Part shown: positions 1 to 9,172 of the stretch, one piece after another
Layout: the number at the start of each line of letters is the position of its first letter
Position numbering within the stretch: the first letter of the stretch is position 1
Source: Acidobacteriota bacterium
GTDB lineage: Bacteria; Acidobacteriota; Vicinamibacteria; Vicinamibacterales; UBA2999
Assembly: GCA_947482665.1 (NCBI GenBank)
Contig: CANKJK010000004.1
Span: 186,001-250,000 of the forward strand
Direction: 5' to 3'
DNA: 64,000 bases
The notes under the pieces: model-generated
The model's input: the letters and a program-made list of their open reading frames with translations, nothing else
The model's database searches: none
What the model was told of the DNA's origin: nothing
Made by a program: the position numbers and the translations under genes

Positions 1-1
1 T

Positions 2-580
2 GACACCGCCGATGGGTCCTCCAAGGCCGGCACGACGCAGGCGATACGGTCGCCCGAGTGGGAACGCACCGTTCGGCTAGATGAATGGGCCTACAAGCCT
101 GGGCTCCCGAGCAATGCCGTGGTCGCGACCTCGGAGGCCCTTGAGGCCGCCGGCGCCCAGGCGCATGCGTTTGCCGGAGGGACGGCGGCGAGGGCCTTGC
201 GCACCCAGGGGTGGAGCACCGAGGAGTGGTTGCACTTCCTCGCCGAGCTGCCGCCGGCACTCTCGCCAGGCCAACTCGCTGATCTGGACCGCGCCTTCGG
301 CTTTACAAAGCGGGGCAATTCGGAAGTGCTGTTCGCCTGGCTGCGGATCGCGATCCGGCAGCACTATCAACCCGCGATGCCTGCGCTGGAGCACTTCCTC
401 CTCTCGCAAGGGCGGCGCAAGTTCGTGCGCCCACTCTACGAAGACCTGATGGGCGTGGCGTGGGGACGTCCCGAGGCGCGGCATATCTATGCCAGGGCCC
501 GGCCGCTGTACCACGCGGTCACCACCGGAGCGGTGGACAAGATCCTCGGCGTTGGCGTGAGCGAGCCGAGGAAGCCGTGA
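2..580 (+). CDS. M1 family aminopeptidase, C-terminal part (truncated by window start)
   Basis: The reading frame is open from base 2, so the listed ORF start at 119 is internal and the gene begins outside the window. The visible 192 residues match the helical C-terminal domain of leukotriene-A4-hydrolase-like M1 metallopeptidases. Supporting strings are LDEWAYKPGLPSNAVV, then FTKRGNSEVLFAWLRIAIR, GRRKFVRPLYEDL and ARPLYHAVTTGAVD. In that family this domain packs against the zinc catalytic domain (GxMEN, HExxH), which is not in the window. The likely role is removal of N-terminal residues from peptides. It converges on the methyltransferase gene with a 24-base gap. The family call is strong; location and substrate cannot be judged from this fragment. 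Confidence 0.85.
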   Translation, partial: DTADGSSKAGTTQAIRSPEWERTVRLDEWAYKPGLPSNAVVATSEALEAAGAQAHAFAGGTAARALRTQGWSTEEWLHFLAELPPALSPGQLADLDRAFGFTKRGNSEVLFAWLRIAIRQHYQPAMPALEHFLLSQGRRKFVRPLYEDLMGVAWGRPEARHIYARARPLYHAVTTGAVDKILGVGVSEPRKP

Positions 581-604
581 TGCGCTGGCTGAGGGCCCTT
601 GGCG

Positions 605-1336
605 TTAGAACCTGAGTTCCGGTTCCAAAAATCGTCGGAGCCCGATGAGCTTCGCTCCCTTGACCAACGCCCGCAAGAGGTGAAACCGGGCGAAGGTCAC
701 GGCGCAGACTGCTAGATGCAATGCCTGACGGGTCGCGCTGGAACCCTCGGACGACCGAGACCGGCACACCGCCCACCATGCGTACGGGAACAAGCGCATC
801 TCGCGCACAAGTCCACACCGTTCAATCTCGAAGTGCCGGCCGATCATGAAGGTGAGATCCCAGAACCGGAAGTTCTGGGGGTGCAGGATCGGGTCGTAGG
901 GCTGGCCGATGTTGCAGTAGAACCAGGCGGTGCCGCCTGGCGTCAGGCGCGGCGCCATGTACTCCACCAACTGCTCGGGGGCGTCCATGTGGTCCAGGCA
1001 GTTGAGACAGGCCACGAGGCTGTACTGCCGGTCGGGCATGCTGACCTGAATCGGGAACTTCTTCACCGGAACCAGCTGGTTGTAGCCCTCACCCAGCGGG
1101 TCGACAGGCGTGATGTCCGCCTGGGCAGGCGCAAACTCCTCGAACATCGAGATCGGGCCTGAGCCCACATCGAGGATGGAGGTACGGCTCCAGTCGATGG
1201 TCCCTGGGTGAAATAGATCCTCGTAGAGGCCGTGGTGATCCACCTCGTCGTGCCTTCTGTTGGCCGCCCACGTCCGTGCGGACTCAAACTCTCCTCTCTG
1301 CGATGCCTCGCTGGGGCGGCCCGGAGTCGGTGACAT
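605..1336 (-). CDS. class I SAM-dependent methyltransferase
   Basis: A 243-residue protein with SAM-binding motif I ILDVGSGPISM near residues 54-64. A later segment, LVACLNCLDHMDAPEQLVEYMAPRLTPGGTAWFYCN, fits motifs II/III of Rossmann-fold methyltransferases. The acceptor cannot be deduced. The C-terminal 40 residues are basic and hydrophobic, which may suit membrane association (inference). The first ATG has only a weak ribosome site upstream, so a start further inside is possible. It is read on the same strand as the FG-GAP gene upstream, with a gap of about 60 bases, so the two may be co-transcribed. Confidence 0.75.
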   Translation of the reverse strand: MSPTPGRPSEASQRGEFESARTWAANRRHDEVDHHGLYEDLFHPGTIDWSRTSILDVGSGPISMFEEFAPAQADITPVDPLGEGYNQLVPVKKFPIQVSMPDRQYSLVACLNCLDHMDAPEQLVEYMAPRLTPGGTAWFYCNIGQPYDPILHPQNFRFWDLTFMIGRHFEIERCGLVREMRLFPYAWWAVCRSRSSEGSSATRQALHLAVCAVTFARFHLLRALVKGAKLIGLRRFLEPELRF

Positions 1337-1398
1337 CTCTGGGGTCTATCGCACGATCTGGAGTGCACGCGTCTGGCGGCCGGCCAGACGGATCAGCA

Positions 1399-2781
1399 CT
1401 ACGGCAGCCACGTCAGGGGATCGTCGGGCGTGACGGTCCGCACGGAGTAGGCCGTCTTAGCCGCTCCGGGGTAGCAGCCGCCAATGATCACGTTATAGGC
1501 CATCGGGTCCGCCGTCTTCAGGAAGTAGATATCGCGATACCCGCGGCCGCCGCAGACGCTGCGCGCGTCGAGCCGGTCAGAAAAGTGGGCCAGTGTGAAC
1601 CGGCCCGCGCCATCGTTCAGCCAGACGGCGTTGGGGGACTTCGAGGCGGTCCGGTGGTCGGCGGCGCTCGAGTACGTGGGCCCGAATACGACGAGGTCCG
1701 GAAATCCGTCGAAGTTGACGTCGATGACAGTGGCGTCGATGCCGAAATCGTTGTCGTTGTAGGTCTGGAGGGCCGGGAAGGCGTCGAGTTTCTCAGTGAG
1801 CGTCCGATTGGGGCCGCCGGTGTACAGCACGAACCGAGCGGCGTCCAGGCCGGTTGCTGGCGTCGTGCTCAGGATCTTCACCAGGTCCGGGTAGCCGTCC
1901 GCGTTCAGGTCGGCCGTGACCTCACCCTGCCAGTTACCGAACGTCGGCGTCACGAGCGCGTTCGGCGGAAGCGACGCCACCACCGGGCCCGTGGGCGTTC
2001 CCCACAGAATCTCGAGGTCGCCCACCACATCCGCGTAGCCGTTCTGGTCGTAGTCACCGGTAGCTGTCCAGAAGCCCCATGGTTTGCCGGTGCGCGTGCC
2101 GGTCAGGAGCGGGAACGGCGCTCTCGTGGCGAACTGCGTGCCATTCCAGGAAGCCATGAAGGTCGGTGAATAGGGTGCCACGGCCCCGCCGACCTGGTTG
2201 ACCATGATCGAGTCGTGCCCCCTGTGGTCCACGTCGCCGATGCTGCAGCCGTGGTTGTAGAACGCCGCCTGTGGAAAGAGGGCCGAGGCGTCCACGAACA
2301 CGCCGTCGCGCCGGAGCCAGACCTGATTCTGTTCTCCCCACGCGCCGGGCACGCGCGGCCGGAGCGTGAGGTAGGAACGGTCCGTCGTTTCCCGCCCAGC
2401 GCCGCAGAACACCACGTCGCGCTGGCCGTCGCCGTCGAAGTCCCCCACCATCGTTCGGCGGACGGCCCACGACATCGGAACGGTCGCGAAGAAGTCCGTC
2501 GTCCGGTCGACCAGGATCTGGTCCTCGACCTTGAGGACATGGATGGCCGTTGGCGGCGACAGAGCGTGGATAGCGGAGCCATCGATCGACGGCATGATGA
2601 GCTCTTCAACGCCATCGCCATCGAGGTCAGCTGTCGTCCCGAACCACTCCTGCTCGGTCCCGGGAAACATCCAGGCGTTCGGGGGGGCGAACGCGGCGCC
2701 CTTGAGCGGGACCAGCGCGACAGTCAACCCGACGACGAACAGGGCGCACGAGAGGGCGAATCGTATGGGTCGGGGCGGCAT
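1399..2781 (-). CDS. secreted FG-GAP/VCBS repeat protein
   Basis: A 460-residue protein with an N-terminal signal peptide (ALSCALFVVGLTVALVPLKGAAFA). It has at least six FG-GAP-type calcium-loop blades: ADLDGDGVEEL, GDFDGDGQRDV, GDVDHRGHDSI, GDYDQNGYADV, ADLNADGYPDL and DVNFDGFPDL. The expected fold is a seven-bladed integrin-alpha-like beta-propeller, exported to the periplasm or surface. Unlike the other FG-GAP proteins here it has no recognisable ASPIC/UnbV C-terminus. It is divergent from iscR, and its promoter must lie in the 220-base gap containing the IscR sites. No enzymatic role can be assigned. Confidence 0.75.
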   Translation of the reverse strand: MPPRPIRFALSCALFVVGLTVALVPLKGAAFAPPNAWMFPGTEQEWFGTTADLDGDGVEELIMPSIDGSAIHALSPPTAIHVLKVEDQILVDRTTDFFATVPMSWAVRRTMVGDFDGDGQRDVVFCGAGRETTDRSYLTLRPRVPGAWGEQNQVWLRRDGVFVDASALFPQAAFYNHGCSIGDVDHRGHDSIMVNQVGGAVAPYSPTFMASWNGTQFATRAPFPLLTGTRTGKPWGFWTATGDYDQNGYADVVGDLEILWGTPTGPVVASLPPNALVTPTFGNWQGEVTADLNADGYPDLVKILSTTPATGLDAARFVLYTGGPNRTLTEKLDAFPALQTYNDNDFGIDATVIDVNFDGFPDLVVFGPTYSSAADHRTASKSPNAVWLNDGAGRFTLAHFSDRLDARSVCGGRGYRDIYFLKTADPMAYNVIIGGCYPGAAKTAYSVRTVTPDDPLTWLP

Positions 2782-2936
2782 GGGCTCTCGTTGTCGGTTC
2801 GTGTGCTATTGCGTCACAGGCTCGCGTGTGACGGGATAGATAACGCCGTGCCAGTCTAGGGCGAACAGACGGGTGCTGGATAGCGTCTTGATGGCGTCCT
2901 GCGTGTTATCGGTCGATTTGACCTCGCCCACCATCA

Positions 2937-3000
2937 ATACCCGACCAAACTTGACGGATATCCGCGCAGCGCCTAATATCAGACCATCCCGGTCGGGTAT
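2937..3000 (+). promoter_or_regulatory. iscR promoter with two IscR type-1-like operators
   Basis: TTGACG (2951-2956), a 17-base spacer and TAATAT (2974-2979) form a near-consensus sigma70 promoter just upstream of iscR. Two 25-base sites flank it. Site 1 (2937-2961) starts ATACCCGACC and ends TGACGGATAT. Site 2 (2976-3000) starts ATATCAGACC and ends GGTCGGGTAT. Both resemble the IscR type-1 consensus (ATASYYGACT-N5-AGTCRRSTAT). The outer half-sites are perfect reverse complements of each other over 10 bases. Site 1 covers the -35 element and site 2 covers the -10 and transcription start, as expected for repression by [2Fe-2S]-IscR. Confidence 0.75.
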
Positions 3001-3002
3001 CA

Positions 3003-3470
3003 ATGCTGAGACTCTCAAAGAAGGCGGATTACGCGCTCATCGCGATGAAGCACCTTGCCCAGCGGCAGGATGCGGTGTCGTCGAGCGCGCGCGAAATCGC
3101 CGGCGCCTACGACATCCCTATCGAGCTGCTGGCCAAGATCCTTCAGAAGCTGGTCCGCACCGGTCTTCTGCGGTCGCTCCAGGGCACTCGCGGCGGCTAC
3201 GTCCTCAGCAAGCCGTCCACGACGATCACGGTGGGCGACATCATCCAGGCCATTGACGGTCCGTTCACCGTGACGGCCTGCTCCACGGAGCGCAACACCT
3301 GCGAGCAGTACGGCAAGTGCAGCATCCGTGACCCGCTCTGGCGCATCAAGGAACGCATCGTGGCCGCGCTCGCCACGGTGTCGCTTGCCGAAATGGCCGC
3401 CGAAACCGACCAGCCGCTCTCCACCGCTGCCGTGCCCGTGCCGGCCGCCCTTCTGAGAACACACGCATGA
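3003..3470 (+). CDS. iscR: Rrf2 family Fe-S sensing repressor IscR
   Basis: A 155-residue Rrf2-family regulator that opens the isc operon. It has the N-terminal winged helix ([36 protein letters not shown]) and a cluster-binding loop with Cys93, Cys100 and Cys106 ([14 protein letters not shown]). In E. coli IscR the fourth [2Fe-2S] ligand is a His three residues after the last Cys; here that position is Arg109, so the fourth ligand may differ. Spacing between the first two Cys is six residues rather than five. Start ATG 3003 lies about 24 bases after the -10 box with a weak ribosome site. Autoregulation is supported by the two operators. The stop overlaps the iscS start by 4 bases. Confidence 0.9.
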   Translation: MLRLSKKADYALIAMKHLAQRQDAVSSSAREIAGAYDIPIELLAKILQKLVRTGLLRSLQGTRGGYVLSKPSTTITVGDIIQAIDGPFTVTACSTERNTCEQYGKCSIRDPLWRIKERIVAALATVSLAEMAAETDQPLSTAAVPVPAALLRTHA

Positions 3471-4681
3471 AGCTGCCGATCTATCTCGACTACCACGCCA
3501 CGACCCCGGTGGACCCGCGCGTCCTCGAGGCCATGCTGCCGTATTTCACCGAGCACTTCGGCAACGCCGCGAGCCGCAACCACGCCTTTGGCTGGGCGGC
3601 GGAAGAAGCGGTCGACACGGCCCGCAAGCAGGTGGCCGACCTGATTGGCGCGAGCGCCAAGGAAATCATCTTCACGAGCGGTGCGACCGAGTCGAACAAC
3701 CTCGCCATCAAGGGCGTGGCCGAGATGTACCGCGAGAAGGGCAACCACATCATCACGTGCGTGACGGAGCACAAGGCCGTCATCGACACCTGCAAGAAGC
3801 TTGAGAAGCAGGGCTACCGGGTGACCTACCTGGCGGTCCAGAAGGATGGCCGGATCAGCCTCGATGAACTCAAGGCGGCCATCACGGACAAGACGATCCT
3901 CATCACCATCATGACGGCCAACAACGAGATCGGCGTGATTCAGCCGATCGCGGAGATTGGGGCCATCGCGAAGGAGAAGGGCATCCTCTTCCACACGGAC
4001 GCGGTGCAGGCGACGGGCAAGATTCCCTTTGATGTGAACGCGCTGAAGGTGGACCTGGTGTCGCTCTCGGCCCACAAGATGTATGGCCCCAAGGGTGTGG
4101 GCGCGCTCTACGTGCGGCGCCGGAATCCCCGCGTGCTCCTGGCCGAGCAGACCAACGGCGGCGGCCACGAGCGCGGGATGCGGTCGGGCACGCTGAACGT
4201 GACGGGCATTGTCGGACTGGGCAAGGCGGCCGAGATCGCGAAGGCCGAGATGGCGACGGAGTCGGCCCGGCTGCGTGCCATGCGCGACCGGCTGAACGCC
4301 GAGCTCCACAAGAACCTCGATGAGATCTTCATCAACGGCTCAGTCGAGCACCGGCTCCCGCACAGCCTCAACATCAGCTTTGCCTACGTCGAGGGCGAGT
4401 CGCTCCTGATGGGCATCAATGATGTGGCGGTGTCGTCCGGCTCGGCCTGCACCTCGGCCAGTCTGGAGCCGTCCTATGTGCTCAAGGCGCTGGGCGCCGG
4501 CGACGACCTGGCGCACTCCTCGATCCGCTTCGGCCTCGGCCGGTGGACGACGGACGAAGAGCTCGATTACGTGATTGAGAAGCTGACAACCGTGGTGCGG
4601 CGCCTGCGCGAGATGTCGCCGCTCTACGAGATGGTGAAGGAAGGCGTGGACCTTTCAAAGATGCAGTGGACGGCCCACTAG
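3467..4681 (+). CDS. iscS: cysteine desulfurase IscS
   Basis: A 404-residue PLP-dependent class V aminotransferase-fold enzyme that converts L-cysteine to alanine and a protein-bound persulfide for Fe-S assembly. The PLP lysine is Lys204 in [12 protein letters not shown], and the persulfide Cys328 lies in [17 protein letters not shown], the same number as in E. coli IscS. The long active-site loop marks it as IscS (group I) rather than SufS. The N-terminal [14 protein letters not shown] block is typical. The ATG overlaps the iscR stop as ATGA, indicating translational coupling. The C-terminus MQWTAH resembles the IscU-interacting tail. No oddities seen. Confidence 0.97.
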   Translation: MKLPIYLDYHATTPVDPRVLEAMLPYFTEHFGNAASRNHAFGWAAEEAVDTARKQVADLIGASAKEIIFTSGATESNNLAIKGVAEMYREKGNHIITCVTEHKAVIDTCKKLEKQGYRVTYLAVQKDGRISLDELKAAITDKTILITIMTANNEIGVIQPIAEIGAIAKEKGILFHTDAVQATGKIPFDVNALKVDLVSLSAHKMYGPKGVGALYVRRRNPRVLLAEQTNGGGHERGMRSGTLNVTGIVGLGKAAEIAKAEMATESARLRAMRDRLNAELHKNLDEIFINGSVEHRLPHSLNISFAYVEGESLLMGINDVAVSSGSACTSASLEPSYVLKALGAGDDLAHSSIRFGLGRWTTDEELDYVIEKLTTVVRRLREMSPLYEMVKEGVDLSKMQWTAH

Positions 4682-4717
4682 CGCGAGTCTGGCAACAGGC
4701 GTATCTGGAGACTGACG

Positions 4718-5140
4718 ATGGCGTATTCCGACAAGGTCATTGACCACTACGAAAACCCCCGCAACGTGGGCTCACTCTCGAAGGAGGATGCCAACGTGGG
4801 CACCGGCCTCGTGGGCGCGCCCGAGTGCGGCGACGTGATGAAACTGCAGGTCAAGGTCAACCCGGTGACGGGCGTGATCGATGACGCCAAGTTCAAGACG
4901 TTCGGCTGCGGCTCGGCGATTGCCAGCTCAAGCCTCGCGACAGAATGGCTGAAGGGCAAGACGGTGGAAGAAGCCCTCGCCATCAAGAACACCGACATCG
5001 TGGAGGAACTGGCGCTGCCGCCGGTCAAGATCCACTGCTCGGTGCTCGCCGAGGACGCGATCAAGGCCGCGATTGCCGATTACAAGGCCAAGCAGGAGAA
5101 GGGCGAGCCCGCTCTTGCCGGAGCCCAGCCGCACGCCTGA
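4718..5140 (+). CDS. iscU: Fe-S cluster assembly scaffold IscU
   Basis: A 140-residue scaffold on which IscS-derived sulfur and iron form [2Fe-2S] clusters. The three ligand cysteines are Cys37 ([12 protein letters not shown], with the Asp39 that promotes cluster release), Cys64 ([12 protein letters not shown]) and Cys107 ([12 protein letters not shown]). LPPVKIH, just before Cys107, corresponds to the LPPVK motif recognised by HscA. It has a C-terminal Lys/Glu tail slightly longer than the E. coli protein. It lies 36 bases after iscS in the operon. Confidence 0.97.
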   Translation: MAYSDKVIDHYENPRNVGSLSKEDANVGTGLVGAPECGDVMKLQVKVNPVTGVIDDAKFKTFGCGSAIASSSLATEWLKGKTVEEALAIKNTDIVEELALPPVKIHCSVLAEDAIKAAIADYKAKQEKGEPALAGAQPHA

Positions 5141-5147
5141 GGACGCG

Positions 5148-5477
5148 ATGGATATCGAGATCACCGAGGTCGCCGCACTGAAGATCCGCTCGCTGATGGC
5201 CAAGCAGGGCATCAGCGAGGGCGGGCTCCGCGTGGGCGTGAAGGGTGGCGGGTGCTCCGGCCTCAGTTACACCTTTGCGTGGGAGCGCGAGGCGCGCCTG
5301 GGTGACGAGGTCTTCGAGGGTGTCGAGGGCGCAAAGATCTACGTCGACAAGAAGAGCCTGCTCTTCCTGAAGGGCACCATCCTCGACTACGACACGGCGC
5401 TTCTGGGCAAGGGCTTCGTCTTCAACAACCCCAACGCCAAGCAGACCTGCGGCTGCGGCAGCTCGTTCGGCGCCTGA
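5148..5477 (+). CDS. iscA: A-type Fe-S carrier IscA
   Basis: A 109-residue HesB/IscA-family carrier that passes Fe-S clusters to target apoproteins. The three conserved cysteines are Cys36 (GGGCSGLSY) and Cys101/Cys103 (TCGCGSSF). The ORF track begins at 5073 inside iscU; ATG 5148, eight bases after the iscU stop, gives MDIEITEVAALKI, the normal family start, so it is chosen here. IscA and ErpA cannot be separated firmly by sequence alone, but the position between iscU and hscB supports IscA. Confidence 0.95.
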   Translation: MDIEITEVAALKIRSLMAKQGISEGGLRVGVKGGGCSGLSYTFAWEREARLGDEVFEGVEGAKIYVDKKSLLFLKGTILDYDTALLGKGFVFNNPNAKQTCGCGSSFGA

Positions 5478-5529
5478 TTGCCAGACGGTCCCGGGCCTCG
5501 CCCGGGCCTCCCGCCTCGTCCATAGACCG

Positions 5530-6225
5530 ATGACTTCAGAGCCGACCAAGACGCCGACGATGATCGAGTGCCACAGCTGCGGCGCGGGTGCGCCGCTGCG
5601 TGAGCACTTCTGCCCGCAGTGCACCAACATCCTGCAGCTCTCGCGGCACGGTGACTACTTCAGCTACTTCGGTCTGCCCCGGCAACTCCAGCTCGACCCG
5701 CAGGAACTGGAAAAGCGCTTCCGCGATCTGAGCCGGCAGTTCCACCCGGACTTCTTCTACAACGGGCCGGCGACCTTGAAGCTGGCCAGCCTCGAGCGTT
5801 CGTCGTACCTGAACGATGCCTACCGCGTGTTGAAGAACACGGCGGCCCGCGCGGAGTATCTGCTCGGCCTCGAAGGGCTCTCGCCGCTCAAGGCCGAAGC
5901 GACCGCCGCGTCGAAGGTCGCCGTGCCGGCGTCGCTGCTCGAAGAAGTGTTTGCGTTCAACGAGGAGCTCGACGAGATCCGCGAGGCGCGGGAATCCGGC
6001 GCGCCGCATGGGGCCCTGGTTGAACGGCTGGAGCGAGCCAGGGCGCCAATCGTGCTGAAGCAGGACGAGCACGAACATCAGGTTGAAGCTCTCTGCGCGC
6101 AGTGGGATGCGGATCACAGCCGGGCCACGCTCGAAGCGCTCCGCGAGTGCCTGCTCGAGCGGCACTATCTGACCAATCTGCTTGCGACGATTGACCGCGA
6201 GGCCGCGAGCCTCGCCTCGGCGTAG
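5530..6225 (+). CDS. hscB: Fe-S assembly co-chaperone HscB with N-terminal tetracysteine domain
   Basis: A 231-residue J-domain co-chaperone that delivers IscU to HscA and stimulates its ATPase. Before the J domain lies a CxxC-x10-CxxC module (Cys14, Cys17, Cys28, Cys31; [18 protein letters not shown]), like the zinc-binding extension of eukaryotic HSC20 and unlike E. coli HscB, which is about 60 residues shorter. The J domain contains HPD at residues 72-74 (QFHPDFF) followed by the family string [12 protein letters not shown]. The C-terminal three-helix IscU-binding domain spans roughly residues 120-225. It sits 52 bases after iscA and 4 bases before hscA. Confidence 0.93.
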   Translation: MTSEPTKTPTMIECHSCGAGAPLREHFCPQCTNILQLSRHGDYFSYFGLPRQLQLDPQELEKRFRDLSRQFHPDFFYNGPATLKLASLERSSYLNDAYRVLKNTAARAEYLLGLEGLSPLKAEATAASKVAVPASLLEEVFAFNEELDEIREARESGAPHGALVERLERARAPIVLKQDEHEHQVEALCAQWDADHSRATLEALRECLLERHYLTNLLATIDREAASLASA

Positions 6226-6229
6226 ACCC

Positions 6230-8089
6230 ATGGGCAAAGTCGTCGGCATCGATCTCGGTACCACCAACAGTCTTGTGGCGTACGTCGGGGAGGCTGGTCC
6301 CGTCGTGATCCGCGATGCGAGCGGCGACGCGCTGGTGCCCTCGATCGTCTCCGTGGCCGACGACAACACGTTCTTCGTGGGTCGCGAGGCCCAGCGACGC
6401 CTGCTGACCGCACCCGCACGGACGGTCTACTCGGTGAAGCGCTTCATGGGCCGCGGGCTGAGCGACGTGAAGGACGAAGCCGCGCACATGCCCTTCGCGT
6501 TTGCCCCCGGCGATGGTGAGGCGCTGCGCATCCAGCTCGGTTCCCACGCGCTGACGCCGCCGGAGATTTCGGCCTTTGTGCTGCGCGAATTGAAGCACCG
6601 TGCCGAGGAGCACTTCCGTGAGGCCGGGGAGTTTGACTTTGAAGTGGACCGGGCCGTCATCACCGTGCCCGCCTACTTCAACGACGCCCAGCGGACGGCC
6701 ACGCGCGATGCCGGCCGGCTTGCGGGCCTCGAAGTGCTCCGCATCATCAACGAGCCCACCGCGGCGTCGCTGGCCTACGGCCTCGGCTCCAAGGACCGTG
6801 GCACCGTGGCCGTGTACGACCTGGGTGGCGGCACGTTCGATATCTCGATCCTCAAGATCGAGGACGGCGTGTTCCAGGTGCTCGCCACCAACGGCGACAC
6901 CCACCTTGGCGGCGACGACGTCGACCAGTTGCTGGTCGCACACATCGCAGAGGCGCTGCGTGCCATCGGCGTGGCCGCGCTCTCGCCCGAGGCGACCCAG
7001 GCCGTCCGCAAGGCCGCGATTCAGGCTAAGTGGGATCTCTCGGACCAGGACTCGACCGAGATCCGCGTCGAGCCGGCACCTGGGCTGCCGAGCGGGTTCC
7101 GTCAGGCGATCACCCGCTCCGATTTCGAGCAGCTGATTCAGTCACTCGTTGAGCGGACGCTCGGGCCCTGCCGTCAGGCGCTCACTGATGCGGGCCTCAA
7201 GGCCGCCGATGTGGATGAGGTCGTGCTGGTGGGTGGCTCCACGCGCATACCGCTTGTGCGTCGATCCGTCGAAACGCTCTTTGGCCGGAAGCCGCACTCG
7301 GATTTGAACCCGGACGAAGTCGTGGCGCTCGGTGCCGCCGTGCAGGCCGACATCCTCGTCAGCGGCCGGCGCGAGATGCTGCTACTGGACGTGACGCCAC
7401 TCTCGCTCGGTCTCGAGACGATGGGTGGCGTGGTCTCGAAGATCATCCTGCGCAACTCGACAATTCCGACCACCGGCCGCGAGATGTTCACGACGGCCGT
7501 GGACAACCAGACGGCCGTCGACATGCACATCCTGCAGGGGGAGCGTGAGCTCGCGTCCGATTGCCGGTCGCTGGCCCGGTTCCGTCTCAGGGGCATCCCG
7601 CCGCTGCCAGCCGGCCTGGCCCGGATCGAGGTGGTGTTCCAGATCGATGCGAACGGCATCCTGAGCGTCAGCGCGCGCGAGCTGAAGACCGCCGTCGAGC
7701 AGACGATCGAGGTGAAGCCATCCTACGGGTTGTCCGACGACGAAGTGGAGCAGATGCTCATCGACTCGTTCGAGCACGCCGAGGCGGACTTTGACGCGCG
7801 GCTGCTCATCGAGGCGAGGAACGAAGCCGAGAGCGTCGTCAATGCTACGGAGAAGTCGTTGCGCTTGCCGGAGTTTCCGCAGGTTGCCGCCGAAGAGCTC
7901 CAGCCAGGGGAGCAGGCCGCCATCGAGGCCGCTCTTGCGGATCTGAAGGCGTCACTCCTGGCGATTGATCGAGCCGTCATCCAGGAACGCACGCTCGCCT
8001 TGAACCACGCCACCCAGCACCTCGCGGAGGTGGTCATGAACCGGACGGTCAAGGCCGCGCTCTCCGGGAAGAACGTCAGCGAGGTCTAA
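6230..8089 (+). CDS. hscA: Hsp70-family Fe-S assembly chaperone HscA
   Basis: A 619-residue specialised Hsp70 that uses ATP to act on IscU during cluster transfer. Actin-fold signatures are present: [14 protein letters not shown] at the N-terminus, [14 protein letters not shown] and [14 protein letters not shown]. The linker [17 protein letters not shown] leads into the substrate-binding domain. Length matches E. coli HscA (616). The track ORF starts at 6182 inside hscB; ATG 6230, four bases after the hscB stop, gives [10 protein letters not shown] and is clearly right. HscA rather than DnaK is indicated by the operon and by the lack of the long DnaK acidic C-terminus. Confidence 0.96.
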   Translation: MGKVVGIDLGTTNSLVAYVGEAGPVVIRDASGDALVPSIVSVADDNTFFVGREAQRRLLTAPARTVYSVKRFMGRGLSDVKDEAAHMPFAFAPGDGEALRIQLGSHALTPPEISAFVLRELKHRAEEHFREAGEFDFEVDRAVITVPAYFNDAQRTATRDAGRLAGLEVLRIINEPTAASLAYGLGSKDRGTVAVYDLGGGTFDISILKIEDGVFQVLATNGDTHLGGDDVDQLLVAHIAEALRAIGVAALSPEATQAVRKAAIQAKWDLSDQDSTEIRVEPAPGLPSGFRQAITRSDFEQLIQSLVERTLGPCRQALTDAGLKAADVDEVVLVGGSTRIPLVRRSVETLFGRKPHSDLNPDEVVALGAAVQADILVSGRREMLLLDVTPLSLGLETMGGVVSKIILRNSTIPTTGREMFTTAVDNQTAVDMHILQGERELASDCRSLARFRLRGIPPLPAGLARIEVVFQIDANGILSVSARELKTAVEQTIEVKPSYGLSDDEVEQMLIDSFEHAEADFDARLLIEARNEAESVVNATEKSLRLPEFPQVAAEELQPGEQAAIEAALADLKASLLAIDRAVIQERTLALNHATQHLAEVVMNRTVKAALSGKNVSEV

Positions 8090-8479
8090 ATGCCCAAGGT
8101 CACTTTCATCATCGACGGCGTCGAGCAGACGGTCGAGTTTCAGCACGGCCAGCTCGAGTACAGCCATCACGGCGAGCCGGAGTCGCTCCTGGACGTCGCC
8201 AAGAACCGCGACATCCCGCTCGAACACGCCTGCGGCGGCAGCTGCGCGTGCACGACGTGTCACGTCATCGTTCGGAGCGGTGCTCAGAACCTGAGCGAGA
8301 TGCAGGAGGACGAGGCCGACCGGCTCGATACGGCGTGGGGCCTCACACCCGAGTCACGCCTGGGCTGCCAGGCGGTGATCACGGGCGATGTCGTCGTCGA
8401 GTTCCCGATGTACACCCGCAACTACGTGCAGGAAGGTGGGGCCATCCAGCTCGGCAAATCCACCGCCGACAAGGCCTAG
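8090..8479 (+). CDS. fdx: ISC-type [2Fe-2S] ferredoxin
   Basis: A 129-residue adrenodoxin-like ferredoxin, thought to supply electrons for cluster assembly. Cluster ligands are Cys48, Cys54, Cys57 and Cys93 (HACGGSCACTTCHVIV and SRLGCQAVI), the spacing of E. coli Fdx; the extra Cys52 is also conserved in that family. The ATG follows the hscA stop directly (TAAATG). A C-terminal extension of about 15 residues (EGGAIQLGKSTADKA) is beyond the E. coli length. Confidence 0.95.
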   Translation: MPKVTFIIDGVEQTVEFQHGQLEYSHHGEPESLLDVAKNRDIPLEHACGGSCACTTCHVIVRSGAQNLSEMQEDEADRLDTAWGLTPESRLGCQAVITGDVVVEFPMYTRNYVQEGGAIQLGKSTADKA

Positions 8480-8493
8480 TCTCGGAGAATCCC

Positions 8494-8697
8494 ATGCAGT
8501 GGACCAGCTCGGAAGATATCGGCATCGCGCTGTTCGAGAAGTTTCCGGGCGACGACCCGCTCAAGGTGCGATTCACGGATCTGCGTGAACGCGTGATTGC
8601 GCTGGAGGGCTTCGCCGACGACCCGAAGGCGTCGAACGAACCGAAGCTCGAAGCGATTCAGATGGCGTGGTACGAGGAGTGGAAGGACAATCAGTAG
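8494..8697 (+). CDS. iscX: IscX (YfhJ) small acidic Fe-S assembly protein
   Basis: A 67-residue acidic protein matching IscX/YfhJ: MQWTSSEDIGIALFEKFPG, DPLKVRFTDLRERV and a terminal AWYEEW. In E. coli IscX binds IscS and iron and modulates cluster assembly. The track shows only a longer frame from 8248 overlapping fdx; ATG 8494, preceded by CGGAGA, restores the family N-terminus and length. It ends the isc operon proper, which here lacks a following pepB-like gene. Confidence 0.95.
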   Translation: MQWTSSEDIGIALFEKFPGDDPLKVRFTDLRERVIALEGFADDPKASNEPKLEAIQMAWYEEWKDNQ

Positions 8698-8716
8698 CGC
8701 GTCTGGGAGAGACCGG

Positions 8717-9166
8717 ATGAGGAAGACGCTCGGTGTTGCAGCTGTTGTAGTGTTGACGAGCATGGGAGTACATGCACAGACGGCCTACGACGCCGCGCTG
8801 GCGCACAAGCTCAAGGCCGACGAATACGGCATGCGCCAGTACGTTGTGGCCTTTCTCAAGGCCGGGCCACGCCGGGACCGCAGTCAGGCGGAGGCCGAGC
8901 GTCTGCAGCGGGCGCACCTCGCCAACATCAACCGGCTCGCGGCGCTGGGAAAGCTCGTCGTCGCCGGCCCGTTCATGGACGACGGAGACCTGAGGGGCAT
9001 CTACATCTTCAACGTCGATACCGTGGGTGAAGCCGAAGCACTCACCAAGACCGATCCCGCGATTCAGGCGGGCTCGCTCGTGATGGAACTGCACCCCTGG
9101 TATGGGTCGGCGGCGCTCATGATGGTGAATGAGCTGCACGCACGAATCGAGAAGAAGAAGCCGTAG
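8717..9166 (+). CDS. exported YCII-domain protein
   Basis: A 149-residue protein with a signal peptide (RKTLGVAAVVVLTSMGVHAQ) and a YCII-like ferredoxin-fold domain: AHLANINRLAALGKLVVAGPFMDDGDLRGIYIFNV, then AEALTKTDPAIQAGSLVMELHPWY. YciI relatives are small dimeric proteins with a conserved His/Asp pair; the catalytic role is unknown for the exported form. ATG 8717 follows GGGAGA and lies 19 bases after iscX, so it may be co-transcribed with isc. The track start at 8597 overlaps iscX and is rejected. Function in Fe-S metabolism is not implied beyond position. Confidence 0.8.
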   Translation: MRKTLGVAAVVVLTSMGVHAQTAYDAALAHKLKADEYGMRQYVVAFLKAGPRRDRSQAEAERLQRAHLANINRLAALGKLVVAGPFMDDGDLRGIYIFNVDTVGEAEALTKTDPAIQAGSLVMELHPWYGSAALMMVNELHARIEKKKP

Positions 9167-9172
9167 CCCCGT

